NCBI GenBank assembly: GCA_963513115.1
Contig: CAUPPN010000020.1
Location: 1 to 11,839 of the forward strand
DNA from: JABCPO02 sp963513115
GTDB lineage: Bacteria > Bacillota > Clostridia > TANB77 > CAG-508
Length of the DNA: 11,839 nucleotides
Direction of reading: 5' to 3'
Shown here: in pieces, positions 1-6,860 of the stretch
Layout: every line of letters starts with the position of its first letter
Position numbering within the stretch: the first letter of the stretch is position 1
The notes under the pieces: model-generated
The model's database searches: none
Told to the model about the DNA's origin: nothing
The model's input: the letters and a program-made list of their open reading frames with translations, nothing else
Program-made: the position numbers and the translations under genes

Positions 1-100
1 GTGGAAATACCTGTACCCATTCCGAACACAGAAGTCAAGCACTACATGAGCCGAAGATACTTGCGGATTTGTCTGCTGGGAACATAGGGCGTTGCTAGAT
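1..100 (+). rRNA. rrf: 5S ribosomal RNA, 3' part (5' end outside window)
   Basis: The window opens inside a 5S rRNA. The conserved loop segment CCCATTCCGAACACAGAAGT lies at 17-36, followed by the AAGC at 37-40 and a late GGGAACATAGG block near 78-88. The 3' end at about 100 (GCTAGAT) corresponds to the usual GCCAGAT terminus. From memory it closely resembles clostridial 5S sequences. Roughly the first 18-20 nucleotides of the mature RNA lie to the left of the window, so the closing helix cannot be checked. It is probably the last gene of an rRNA operon. The 3' end is accurate to a few bases. Confidence 0.95.
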
Positions 101-130
101 ATATATTTTTATTATATATAATATGGTATT

Positions 131-151
131 AGAGCTTAGCTCTTTTTTTTT
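131..151 (+). terminator. Rho-independent terminator after 5S rRNA
   Basis: AGAGC at 131-135 pairs with GCTCT at 139-143 around a TTA loop. A run of T follows, overlapping the stem and continuing to 151. The stem has only 5 bp, but the T tract is long and the position about 30 bp after the 5S gene is typical for the end of an rRNA operon. Confidence 0.7.
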
Positions 152-179
152 GCCTTTTTTATTATTTTATTTTTATATT
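150..179 (+). promoter_or_regulatory. possible sigma-A promoter for the M23 peptidase gene
   Basis: TTGCCT (150-155) and TATATT (174-179) are 18 bp apart. Transcription would begin near 186, which fits translation from the ATG at 223 and not from the upstream TTG at 184. In DNA this AT-rich, boxes of this quality occur by chance, and the -35 box overlaps the terminator T tract, so confidence is low. Confidence 0.3.
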
Positions 180-222
180 TGATTTGCAAATAAAAATTAA
201 AATTAAAAAGGTAGTTAAATTA

Positions 223-927
223 ATGGATATAATAAAAAATAAGAAGCAAAAATATAACAAAATAAATAAATTGTATAATTCTAATATAATTAATACATCT
301 GATATAGCAAAAGATATATATAAGGCTACATATATCTATATTGTAATTATAATTATTCTATCTTTATTGTTACTTTTTTCAGATGAAAATTATTTAAAAG
401 ATGTAGTTAAAATTGATAATAAAAATTTAAATTTCGTTTCTAATAATTTTGATTTTAATAATTTTAATAATTCAAGTAATCTAAATAATAATATTTTATA
501 TCCATTACCAAGAAAATATAAGATTTCATCTAAATTTGGATCCAGGTATCATCCAGTAAAAAAGAAAAATTCTTTTCATTATGGTGTGGATTTTGCAGTA
601 CCTGAAGGAACAAATTTAATTGCTGTTACAAATGGCATTGTCGTAAAAAGTAGTTTAGATGGAGCAAATGGGTATAGTATTTGGCTTAAAGATAATAATA
701 ATATAATTTATGTATATGCACATGTTAATCCATATAAAATGGTAAAGGAAAATCAATATATAACTAGAGGACAAACTATAGGATATGTTGGTCCAAAGTA
801 TGTAAAATTTAGTAATTATTCTGATAATTATGGATATACTAATGGATTATTAACAGGTCCACATTTACATTTTGGAGTTAGAGCTAATGGTAATTATTTA
901 GATCCTATGAAAATTCTTTCAAAATAA
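223..927 (+). CDS. membrane-anchored M23 (LytM-type) metallopeptidase
   Basis: A 234-residue predicted peptidoglycan endopeptidase that would act outside the membrane. A basic cytoplasmic tail (1-34) is followed by one membrane helix (about 35-52), an Asn/Phe-rich linker (about 67-91) and a C-terminal M23 domain (about 100-234). All zinc and catalytic motifs are visible: FGSRYHP (105-110), HxxxD (H119, D123), YAH (H167) and GPHLHF (H214, H216). The absence of any substitution suggests an active enzyme and not a degenerate LytM activator. The frame is open back to a TTG at 184, but I chose the ATG at 223 because the TTG has no Shine-Dalgarno site; the ATG has only a weak AAGG about 11 nt upstream. 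It stands alone between the rRNA terminator and the ybeY operon, with no clear terminator after it. The bond cleaved cannot be predicted. It could have a sporulation or a growth role. Confidence 0.88.
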   Translation: MDIIKNKKQKYNKINKLYNSNIINTSDIAKDIYKATYIYIVIIIILSLLLLFSDENYLKDVVKIDNKNLNFVSNNFDFNNFNNSSNLNNNILYPLPRKYKISSKFGSRYHPVKKKNSFHYGVDFAVPEGTNLIAVTNGIVVKSSLDGANGYSIWLKDNNNIIYVYAHVNPYKMVKENQYITRGQTIGYVGPKYVKFSNYSDNYGYTNGLLTGPHLHFGVRANGNYLDPMKILSK

Positions 928-954
928 TATCTTGTTTTTAATCTTCTTTTTATC

Positions 955-983
955 TTTTTAAAATTATATTAATATGTTATAAT
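955..983 (+). promoter_or_regulatory. extended -10 promoter of the ybeY-gdpP-rplI-dnaB-tilS operon
   Basis: A perfect TATAAT (978-983) is preceded by TG one base away (TGTTATAAT, 975-983), which is the extended -10 form. The -35 position 17 bp upstream (TTTTTA, 955-960) is weak, as is common with extended -10 promoters. The start would be near 990, about 25 nt before the ATG at 1015. Confidence 0.55.
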
Positions 984-1005
984 AAATTAAAATATATGAT
1001 TTATC

Positions 1006-1010
1006 GGAGG
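1006..1010 (+). promoter_or_regulatory. strong ribosome binding site deciding the long ybeY start
   Basis: GGAGG sits 4 nt before the ATG at 1015, directly downstream of the extended -10 promoter. It supports the long form of YbeY over an internal start such as the ATG at 1216, which has no comparable site. Confidence 0.75.
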
Positions 1011-1014
1011 GTTT

Positions 1015-1782
1015 ATGGATAAAATAAAGGATACAAGTATAATAACTGATTCGATTATGAGGATACAAAAGGAAATTAACTTAGATGAATTAACAATAAA
1101 AAAAAGATTAGAAACTCAAAATGCAGTTAGAGTATATGATAGGGTAAGAGAAGATCTAGAAAAAGTAGCTACAGATGAAGAAATTGCATCAAATAATAAT
1201 ATTATTGAAGAAGCAATGGGAAAGCAAGTAATTGCTGAAGACAAAAATGTTGAAATTTTAATAGAAAGTTATAATAATCATACATTAGAAACTTTAAAAG
1301 AGATATATTATACATTTGAAGATGAAATAGGAGAAAGCCTTGAAGAATTTTCAAGAAAAATAATAAAAGAAGGAATAAAAAAAGAAAATTTAAAAGATAA
1401 TATTTGTGTTGAAATAATGTTTACAGACCCTAAAGTAATAGCAAATTTAAATCAAAAAACAAGAAATAATCCAAAAACTACTGATGTATTATCATTTCCA
1501 GAATATACAAAAAAAGAATTAGAAAACAATTTGGAAATATTTAAAGAAAAAAATCAAAAAGAAGATGACTTATCAAAAATCATGTTGGGATCAATGGCAA
1601 TATCTCTTGCTAGAGTATATAGGAATGGAAGAAGATATGAAACAGGCCTAAAAAGAGAAATGGCATATATGATAGTACATTCTTTTTATCATCTATTAGG
1701 ATATGATCATTTAAATGATGAAGATAAAAAAATAATGAGAAAAAAAGAAGAGGAACTTTTAAAAATATTAGATATTGATTAG
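1015..1782 (+). CDS. ybeY: endoribonuclease YbeY with N-terminal extension
   Basis: A 255-residue predicted single-strand RNase of the UPF0054 family, which acts in 16S rRNA 3' maturation and ribosome quality control. The zinc motif H3xH5xH is intact as HSFYHLLGYDH (H222, H226, H232). The upstream signature TDVLSFP is at 156-162, with the conserved arginine equivalent probably R150. The canonical domain starts near residue 78 (NVEILIES). The first ~77 residues are hydrophilic and predicted helical, with no membrane segment, and are extra compared with the usual ~150-170 residue YbeY. The family block usually reading LGDI.IS is LGSMAIS here (191-197), so its Asp is replaced by Ser. The start is backed by GGAGG and a promoter. 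It is the first gene of the operon; the next gene follows after 10 nt. Identity is secure; the role of the extension is unknown. Confidence 0.93.
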   Translation: MDKIKDTSIITDSIMRIQKEINLDELTIKKRLETQNAVRVYDRVREDLEKVATDEEIASNNNIIEEAMGKQVIAEDKNVEILIESYNNHTLETLKEIYYTFEDEIGESLEEFSRKIIKEGIKKENLKDNICVEIMFTDPKVIANLNQKTRNNPKTTDVLSFPEYTKKELENNLEIFKEKNQKEDDLSKIMLGSMAISLARVYRNGRRYETGLKREMAYMIVHSFYHLLGYDHLNDEDKKIMRKKEEELLKILDID

Positions 1783-1792
1783 GAAATATTAT

Positions 1793-2488
1793 ATGAAAAA
1801 AAATAGTAAAATAAAAAAAAGAAAAAAGAAACTTATTAATCAAAATAATACAATAAATTATATATATATATTAATTATAATGGTATTGCTTGCTTGCTTA
1901 AGCATTAGAAATAATATGTATATAATACCAAGTGTAATACTTGTTATTATGCTAATAATGCTTAATTACTATGAAATATCTAAAAATAGGAAAAATTTTA
2001 AAAATGATTTTGTGAAATTAACTGAAGATATGAATATTGCAACACAGAATATGCTTGTCAATTCACCGTTTTCTATGCTAATTGCAGATGAAAGTGCAAA
2101 TATAATTTGGAAAAGTAAAAAATTTAATAGTGAAATGAATGAAAAAGAAGCAGAAAAAAAGATTTCTATGATAATACGAAAAGCACAAATGGATATTGAA
2201 AATGGTAATAATAGAGATAATGAAAGATTAAATGATATACATACTAAAGTAGAAGTAGATAATAATATATATTTAGTTATTGGAAATTTTCTTAAAATAC
2301 CTAAAAAGAACATAGCAGGAGCATATAAGTATATATATACATTGTATTTTTTAAATAATACAAGAAAAGAAGAATTAAAAAGAAAATATGATGAAGAAAA
2401 ACTTATGATATCTTTCATTAAAATAGATAATTATGAAGAAATAATATCTAAAATAATATCATCAGAAAAATCTAGAATACTTTCTTAA
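1793..2488 (+). CDS. gdpP: GdpP N-terminal part: membrane helices, PAS and start of GGDEF-like domain
   Basis: A 231-residue product of the 5' part of the interrupted gdpP gene. A very basic N-terminus (KKNSKIKKRKKK) precedes two membrane helices (about 23-37 and 43-58). A PAS-like segment follows at about 88-165 (FSMLIADESANIIWKSKKFN), then a linker and the first strand of a degenerate GGDEF domain ending in FIKIDNYEE (about 208-216). The chain stops 15 residues later. I preferred the ATG at 1793 to a TTG at 1775 inside ybeY because AGGAAA (1781-1786) stands 6 nt before the ATG; ybeY ends at 1782. In the intact family this part anchors the enzyme and carries the sensory PAS domain (heme-binding in B. 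subtilis YybT). Alone it has no catalytic residues. Confidence 0.75.
   Translation: MKKNSKIKKRKKKLINQNNTINYIYILIIMVLLACLSIRNNMYIIPSVILVIMLIMLNYYEISKNRKNFKNDFVKLTEDMNIATQNMLVNSPFSMLIADESANIIWKSKKFNSEMNEKEAEKKISMIIRKAQMDIENGNNRDNERLNDIHTKVEVDNNIYLVIGNFLKIPKKNIAGAYKYIYTLYFLNNTRKEELKRKYDEEKLMISFIKIDNYEEIISKIISSEKSRILS
2486..2488 (+). other. in-frame TAA stop inside gdpP
   Basis: The bases after TCT (Ser) read TAA ATT GAT AGA TTG, and the frame then continues open for 449 codons to the true gdpP end at 3838. There is no purine-rich ribosome binding site before the nearby ATT (2489) or TTG (2498). Neither C+A-rich readthrough context nor a downstream structure is obvious. Other genes in the window end normally in TAA, which argues against codon reassignment. 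Confidence 0.9.
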
Positions 2489-2497
2489 ATTGATAGA

Positions 2498-3838
2498 TTG
2501 ATATATTATTGGTCAGCTAAATTTAATGGATTAGTTATTAAAAATGATACAGAAGATTATATAATATTATTCCAGAAAAAATATTTAGAAAAAATAAAAG
2601 AAGATAAATTTAGTATATTAAATGATGTTAAAAAAATATATACTACAATATCATTACCTGCAACATTATCAATATCACTTTCAGAAGCAGGGGAAGAGTT
2701 AGAAAATACATATGCTTCTTCTAAAGAATTACTAGATGTAATCTTAGGAAGAGGTGGAGACCAAGCAAGTATAGCAATTGATGGAAAAATGAAGTTTTAT
2801 GGTGGTAAAACAAAAGAGGTAGAAAAATTAACAAAAGTAAAATCAAGAGTTATATCTAAAAAACTTGCTAATAAAGCAAAATTATCATCTAATATCATAA
2901 TAATGGGACATAAAAACATTGATATTGACGCATTAGGATCTGCAATAGGACTTAGAAGATTTTTTAGTGAATTTAATAATAATACATATATTGCAAGTAA
3001 TATAGAAAGTGCAGGGTTAGGTGAATTTAAAAATATAATAAAAGAAAATGAAGAATATGATGATATAATATTAACTAAACAGGAAGCATTACAAAAAATG
3101 AATAAAGATACATTACTTGTAGTAGTAGATGTACATAGAAAAGAATTTACAGAGTTTCCAGAATTAGTAGAAAATTCAAAGCATATAGCTTTAATAGATC
3201 ATCATAGAAAACTTGTAGATTATATAGAAAATGTAGAAATAGAATATCACGAAGTATATGCATCATCTACATCAGAACTTGTTACTGAAATAATAGAATA
3301 TTCTGAAAAAAATATAGAATTAAATTCATTTGAAGCTGAAGCATTATATGGAGGAATACTAGTAGATACAAAGAATTTTACTTTTAAAACTGGTGTAAGA
3401 ACATTTGAAGCCGCAGCATATTTAAGAAAATTTGGAATTGATATAATAAGAGTAAAAAAATATTTTGAGACAAATTTAGACGGTTATATGAATATTTATG
3501 ATATAATTAAAAATACAAAAATGATTTCAGAAAAAATAGCAATAGCAAGAAATGAAAAGAAATCTCCGGCTGCAAATTTAGAATGTGCCAAAGCTGCAGA
3601 TCAGATGCTTAAAATAAGTAATATAGCGGCAAGTATAACATATGGATATGACGGAAAGGTAATGCAAATATGTTTAAGATCACTTGGTGATATTAATATG
3701 CAATTGATAGCAGAAAAATTAGGCGGTGGAGGTCATATGACACTTGCTGGTGCACAAATTGAAACAGATAATTATGATGTTGTAGAAGAAAAAATAATTA
3801 ATGCAGTAAAAGAATATTATGAAGAAATAGCAAATTAA
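2498..3838 (+). CDS. gdpP: GdpP C-terminal part: GGDEF remnant, DHH and DHHA1 domains
   Basis: An open frame of 446 codons from a TTG, continuing gdpP after its in-frame stop. It carries the rest of the GGDEF-like domain with the family hallmarks LGRGGDQ (83-89) and FYGGKT (100-105). It also has the full catalytic set of a DHH phosphodiesterase: HKNIDID (H138, D142, D144), D211 in VVVDVHR, DHH at 234-236 and D290 in GGILVDT. DHHA1 carries GGGGH (409-413). The native enzyme hydrolyses c-di-AMP to pApA. The TTG has no Shine-Dalgarno site, so efficient reinitiation is doubtful. An internal ATG at 2789 would give a 349-residue DHH-DHHA1 protein, close in size to stand-alone NrnA/DhhP enzymes. rplI follows after 14 nt with its own strong AGGAGG. 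Confidence 0.72.
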   Translation: MIYYWSAKFNGLVIKNDTEDYIILFQKKYLEKIKEDKFSILNDVKKIYTTISLPATLSISLSEAGEELENTYASSKELLDVILGRGGDQASIAIDGKMKFYGGKTKEVEKLTKVKSRVISKKLANKAKLSSNIIIMGHKNIDIDALGSAIGLRRFFSEFNNNTYIASNIESAGLGEFKNIIKENEEYDDIILTKQEALQKMNKDTLLVVVDVHRKEFTEFPELVENSKHIALIDHHRKLVDYIENVEIEYHEVYASSTSELVTEIIEYSEKNIELNSFEAEALYGGILVDTKNFTFKTGVRTFEAAAYLRKFGIDIIRVKKYFETNLDGYMNIYDIIKNTKMISEKIAIARNEKKSPAANLECAKAADQMLKISNIAASITYGYDGKVMQICLRSLGDINMQLIAEKLGGGGHMTLAGAQIETDNYDVVEEKIINAVKEYYEEIAN

Positions 3839-3852
3839 AAATAGGAGGCAAT

Positions 3853-4326
3853 ATGAAAGTTATACTTTTAGAAGATGTAAAAAAAGTAGGGAAAAAAGGT
3901 GAGGTAATAGAAGTTAAAAGTGGATATGCTACAAATTTTTTACTACCAAAAAATAAAGCAAAACTTGCAACAAGAGAAAACATATCAAAGCTTGAAGATG
4001 AAGAAAATCTTAAAAAACATAATAGAAAATTAGAGATAGAAAAAGCAGAAAAAGAAAAAGAAGAATTAGAAAAACTTACTATTTCAATATATGCAACAAC
4101 TGGTGAAATGGGCAAACTTTTTGGAACAATTACACCTTCTGAAATTTCTAAGGAATTAGAAAAACAAGCTAATAAGAAGATAGATAAAAAGAAAATAGTT
4201 GCAAATGATTTAATAAAAACAACTGGATCTTATTTGATAGATGTAAAACTTGATAAAGAAGTTATAGCAAAATTAAGAATATTAGTAAAAAGTAAAGATG
4301 GATACACTAAAAGAACTACCATATGA
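3853..4326 (+). CDS. rplI: 50S ribosomal protein L9
   Basis: A 157-residue protein, slightly longer than the usual ~148. The N-terminal rRNA-binding domain carries the L9 signature GYATNFLLPKNKA (24-36). A long charged helix (about 42-76) connects it to the C-terminal domain with GKLFGTIT (87-94) and LDKEV. AGGAGG at 3843-3848 precedes the ATG by 4 nt. It lies in the conserved Bacillota order gdpP-rplI-dnaB. Its last 29 bp overlap the start of dnaB, and the extra C-terminal residues (about KDGYTKRTTI) lie mostly in this overlap. The strong Shine-Dalgarno site should keep rplI translated even if ribosomes drop off at the stop in gdpP. Confidence 0.97.
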   Translation: MKVILLEDVKKVGKKGEVIEVKSGYATNFLLPKNKAKLATRENISKLEDEENLKKHNRKLEIEKAEKEKEELEKLTISIYATTGEMGKLFGTITPSEISKELEKQANKKIDKKKIVANDLIKTTGSYLIDVKLDKEVIAKLRILVKSKDGYTKRTTI

Positions 4327-5638
4327 TATTAAAGCAGAACAAGCAATACTTGGTATAATGCTTGTAGATAAAGATGCAACTCTTGAAACTACAGGAATTC
4401 TAAAACCTGAGTTCTTTTATAGTGGAGAAAATCAGATAGTATATACCGCAATGGTTACATTAAGTACAAATGGTATACCAATTGATATAATCACAGTTAA
4501 AAATGAACTAGAAAAAATGGGAAAATTTGAAAAAATAGGTGGCTATGAGTATTTAAGTAAACTTACAGAAGAAGTATCAATTACAAGTAATTTAGAAAAT
4601 TACATAGAAGTTGTATTGTCTAAATACAAGCTTAGACAAATAATACAAACTGCAGTAAAAATGCAAAAATTAAGTTATGATTCTAAAGATCCTAAAGATA
4701 TCATAGACTTAGTTGAAAAAGAAGTATTTGACTTAGGAAAAGATGAAACAAATAATTCGTTAGAAAGAATCAATAAGATAATTATAGATACTTTTATAGA
4801 ATTAGATGAACTAAATAAAGCTGGAAGCAATATAGTAGGTGTACCTAGTGGATTTATAGACTTAGATAGAAGAACAACAGGATTTAAAAAATCTAGTTTA
4901 ATTATATTAGCTGCAAGACCTGGTATGGGAAAATCTGCACTTGCAAATAATATAGCTACAAATGCAGCAATAAGATATAATATTCCAACACTTATATTTA
5001 ATTTAGAAATGTCTAAAAATGAATTAGTAAAAAGGATGCTTGCATCAGAAGCATTAGTTGATAATACAAATTTAAACACAGGTAGAATTTCAACAGATGA
5101 AATGGAAAGATTATCTGTTGCAGGTGATGAATTATCAGAAGCAGAAATATATATTGATGATACAGCAGGTATTGATATAATGAATATAAGGGCTAAGGCT
5201 AGAAAACTTAAAATAGAAAAAAATATTGGATTAATAGTTGTGGATTATTTACAGCTTATAGAACCTGCAGGAAGAAGAAACTCTACAAGAGAGCAAGAAA
5301 TATCTGAAATTAGTAGATCACTTAAAAAACTTGCAATGGAACTTAATATACCAATAATTGCTCTATCACAGCTTTCAAGATCTGCAGAAAAAGGTGAAAC
5401 AAGAAGGCCTATGCTTTCAGACCTAAGAGAATCTGGAGCAATAGAGCAGGACGCTGACATGGTACTTTTTATATATAGAGATGATTATTATAACAAGGAA
5501 ACAGATAATCCGAATACTGCAGAAATAATAATTGCTAAAAATAGAGGCGGACAACTTTCTACTGTACAATTGTTATGGATGGGCAGCTTTACTAAATTTG
5601 AAAATTATGGTGATAGAGATGAAGAAGAAAGATTTTAG
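4298..5638 (+). CDS. dnaB: replicative DNA helicase DnaB
   Basis: A 446-residue hexameric replicative helicase (called DnaC in B. subtilis) with a complete RecA-type motor. The N-terminal domain begins with the family pattern LPYDIKAEQAILGIML (7-22). Walker A is ARPGMGKS (206-213). Walker B is GLIVVDYLQL (311-320), followed by ALSQLSR (355-361), SDLRESGAIEQDAD (374-387) and the AKNRGG arginine-finger region (413-418). No intein or insertion interrupts it. The ATG at 4298 lies inside rplI (29-nt overlap, different frame). The domain start requires this codon and no later in-frame start would keep the DIKAEQA block. Its upstream sequence is a poor Shine-Dalgarno site, so translational coupling to rplI is likely. 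Confidence 0.97.
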   Translation: MDTLKELPYDIKAEQAILGIMLVDKDATLETTGILKPEFFYSGENQIVYTAMVTLSTNGIPIDIITVKNELEKMGKFEKIGGYEYLSKLTEEVSITSNLENYIEVVLSKYKLRQIIQTAVKMQKLSYDSKDPKDIIDLVEKEVFDLGKDETNNSLERINKIIIDTFIELDELNKAGSNIVGVPSGFIDLDRRTTGFKKSSLIILAARPGMGKSALANNIATNAAIRYNIPTLIFNLEMSKNELVKRMLASEALVDNTNLNTGRISTDEMERLSVAGDELSEAEIYIDDTAGIDIMNIRAKARKLKIEKNIGLIVVDYLQLIEPAGRRNSTREQEISEISRSLKKLAMELNIPIIALSQLSRSAEKGETRRPMLSDLRESGAIEQDADMVLFIYRDDYYNKETDNPNTAEIIIAKNRGGQLSTVQLLWMGSFTKFENYGDRDEEERF

Positions 5639-6809
5639 AATGGATAGATCATATATAGAAAAAGAAAAAAATAATATAAAAAAAGTATATGATATTTTAG
5701 AAAAAAATGTTTTTGAAGATGAAAATTCATTTGCTATAATTGCACTATCAGGAGGCCCTGATTCAATATATCTAGCAGAGATAACTTATAATTATTTATT
5801 AAATGAAAGAAAAGTTTTAAAAGAAAATATTCCAAATTATATGATTGCGGTTCATGTAAATCATATGATTAGAAGAGAAGCAAAAGAAGATGAAATATTA
5901 GCAAAAGAATTTTGTAAGTCAAGAAATATTCCATTTGTAGTTTATAGTGAAAACATGGAAAAAGAAGCAGAAACTGCAAAAGAAAGTGTAGAAACTTATT
6001 CTAGAAATTATAGGTATAATACTTTTAAAAAAGAAGCAGAAAAACATTTAAAAGAAAAAGAAAATATTAATCCAAATATTAATCCAAAAGTTAGTATACT
6101 TACTGCACATACATATGATGATAATGCAGAAACAATTTTTCTAAGACTTATGAGAGGAACTAGTAAAAAAGGGTTAGAAGGTATAGCAAAAAATACAAAA
6201 ATATCTGACAATATATATTTAGTAAGACCAATATTAAATATTAAAAAAGAAAATCTTATTGAATATTTAAAAAATAATGATATTAAATTTGCTGTAGACA
6301 AGACAAATTTTGAAACAGAATATACTAGAAACAAGGTTAGAAATATACTATTTAAAGAAATTAAGGATTATGGATTTGATATTACAAGATCCTTAAATAG
6401 TTTATCTGAAAATATTATAGAAGAAGAAAAATATTTAGAAAAAGAACTAGAAAAAGTAATTATTGAATGTGAAATAAAATTAGAAAAAGACTACTTAGAA
6501 AAGAAAAATGAGGAAAAATTAGATTATAAAAAAATTAAAATATATGATATAGATAAATTAATTAATTATGATAAATATATAATTAAAAGAATTATTGCAA
6601 AAACTATTGAAGATATATGGTATGGAAGTAATAATGTAACTAGTATAAATATTGAAGATATATATATGCTAATAAAAAATAATATAAATGGTAAAAAATT
6701 ATATCCAAATAAGAATATATTGGTAGAAATTGAAAGAAAAGAAAAATATCAAAAAGACGAAAAATCAAGTAGTAGCCAAAAAGTTGTTTCATTTAAAAAA
6801 ATAAAATAG
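5619..6809 (+). CDS. tilS: tRNA(Ile)-lysidine synthase
   Basis: A 396-residue N-type ATP pyrophosphatase that modifies C34 of the CAU-anticodon tRNA-Ile to lysidine, so that AUA is read as Ile; this should matter in a genome rich in ATA codons. The PP-loop is SGGPDS (44-49). Other family blocks are HVNHMIRREAKEDE (79-92), AHTYDDNAET (163-172), RGTSKKGLEGI (179-189), RPIL (203-206), DKTN (227-230) and YTRNKVRN (235-242). After about residue 370 there is only a short Lys/Ser-rich tail; I do not recognise the C-terminal TilS_C domain found in many longer homologues. Start choice: ATG 5619 has GGTGA 5 nt upstream and overlaps dnaB by 20 bp. ATG 5640, 1 nt after the dnaB stop, is a real alternative (389 residues). 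It is the last gene of the operon, with no clear terminator after it. Confidence 0.93.
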   Translation: MKKKDFRMDRSYIEKEKNNIKKVYDILEKNVFEDENSFAIIALSGGPDSIYLAEITYNYLLNERKVLKENIPNYMIAVHVNHMIRREAKEDEILAKEFCKSRNIPFVVYSENMEKEAETAKESVETYSRNYRYNTFKKEAEKHLKEKENINPNINPKVSILTAHTYDDNAETIFLRLMRGTSKKGLEGIAKNTKISDNIYLVRPILNIKKENLIEYLKNNDIKFAVDKTNFETEYTRNKVRNILFKEIKDYGFDITRSLNSLSENIIEEEKYLEKELEKVIIECEIKLEKDYLEKKNEEKLDYKKIKIYDIDKLINYDKYIIKRIIAKTIEDIWYGSNNVTSINIEDIYMLIKNNINGKKLYPNKNILVEIERKEKYQKDEKSSSSQKVVSFKKIK

Positions 6810-6829
6810 ATTAAGGATATATTAAATAA

Positions 6830-6858
6830 TTGTAATTTACATAAAAAAGTGTTATAAT
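6830..6858 (+). promoter_or_regulatory. sigma-A promoter for the sortase gene
   Basis: TTGTAA (6830-6835), a 17-bp spacer and TATAAT (6853-6858), with an extended -10 TG at 6850-6851. It is the best-formed promoter in the window. The start would be near 6865, leaving an untranslated leader of about 158 nt before the sortase ATG. Confidence 0.7.
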
Positions 6859-6860
6859 AT

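Larger units (their letters stand above)
1793..3838 (+). pseudogene. gdpP: gdpP, c-di-AMP phosphodiesterase gene interrupted by an in-frame TAA
   Basis: Read as one frame, 1793-3838 gives a GdpP/YybT protein of about 681 codons in the usual order: two membrane helices, PAS domain, degenerate GGDEF, DHH, DHHA1. Codon 232 (2486-2488) is TAA. The sequence on both sides stays in the same frame and aligns with the middle of the GGDEF-like domain: DNYEE before the stop, and IDRLIYYWSAKF, LGRGGDQ and FYGGKT after it. So the break is a single nonsense codon and not a frameshift or deletion. GAA, AAA or CAA is one substitution away from TAA; Glu would fit the family pattern. No other damage is visible, which suggests a recent mutation, a sequencing error, or expression as two pieces. 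The two halves are listed separately. Confidence 0.8.

Noticed and set aside
101..222. A tRNA gene following the 5S rRNA
   Set aside because: No cloverleaf, no TTCGA-type T-loop and no CCA end; the stretch is a terminator and AT-rich spacer.
1610..1843. Minus-strand open frames opposite ybeY, gdpP, rplI, dnaB, tilS, gpsA and aspS
   Set aside because: They are antisense shadows of real genes: Phe/Ser/Leu-rich low-complexity translations from AT-rich codons, with no ribosome sites and no recognisable domains.
2486..2488. Stop codon reassignment (UAA read as an amino acid)
   Set aside because: Other genes in the window use TAA as a genuine final stop (for example rplI's neighbour gdpP at 3838, gpsA, aspS), so UAA terminates here.
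4298..5638. Intein or insertion in dnaB, a common intein site
   Set aside because: All helicase motifs are present in order at normal spacing in a normal-length protein.
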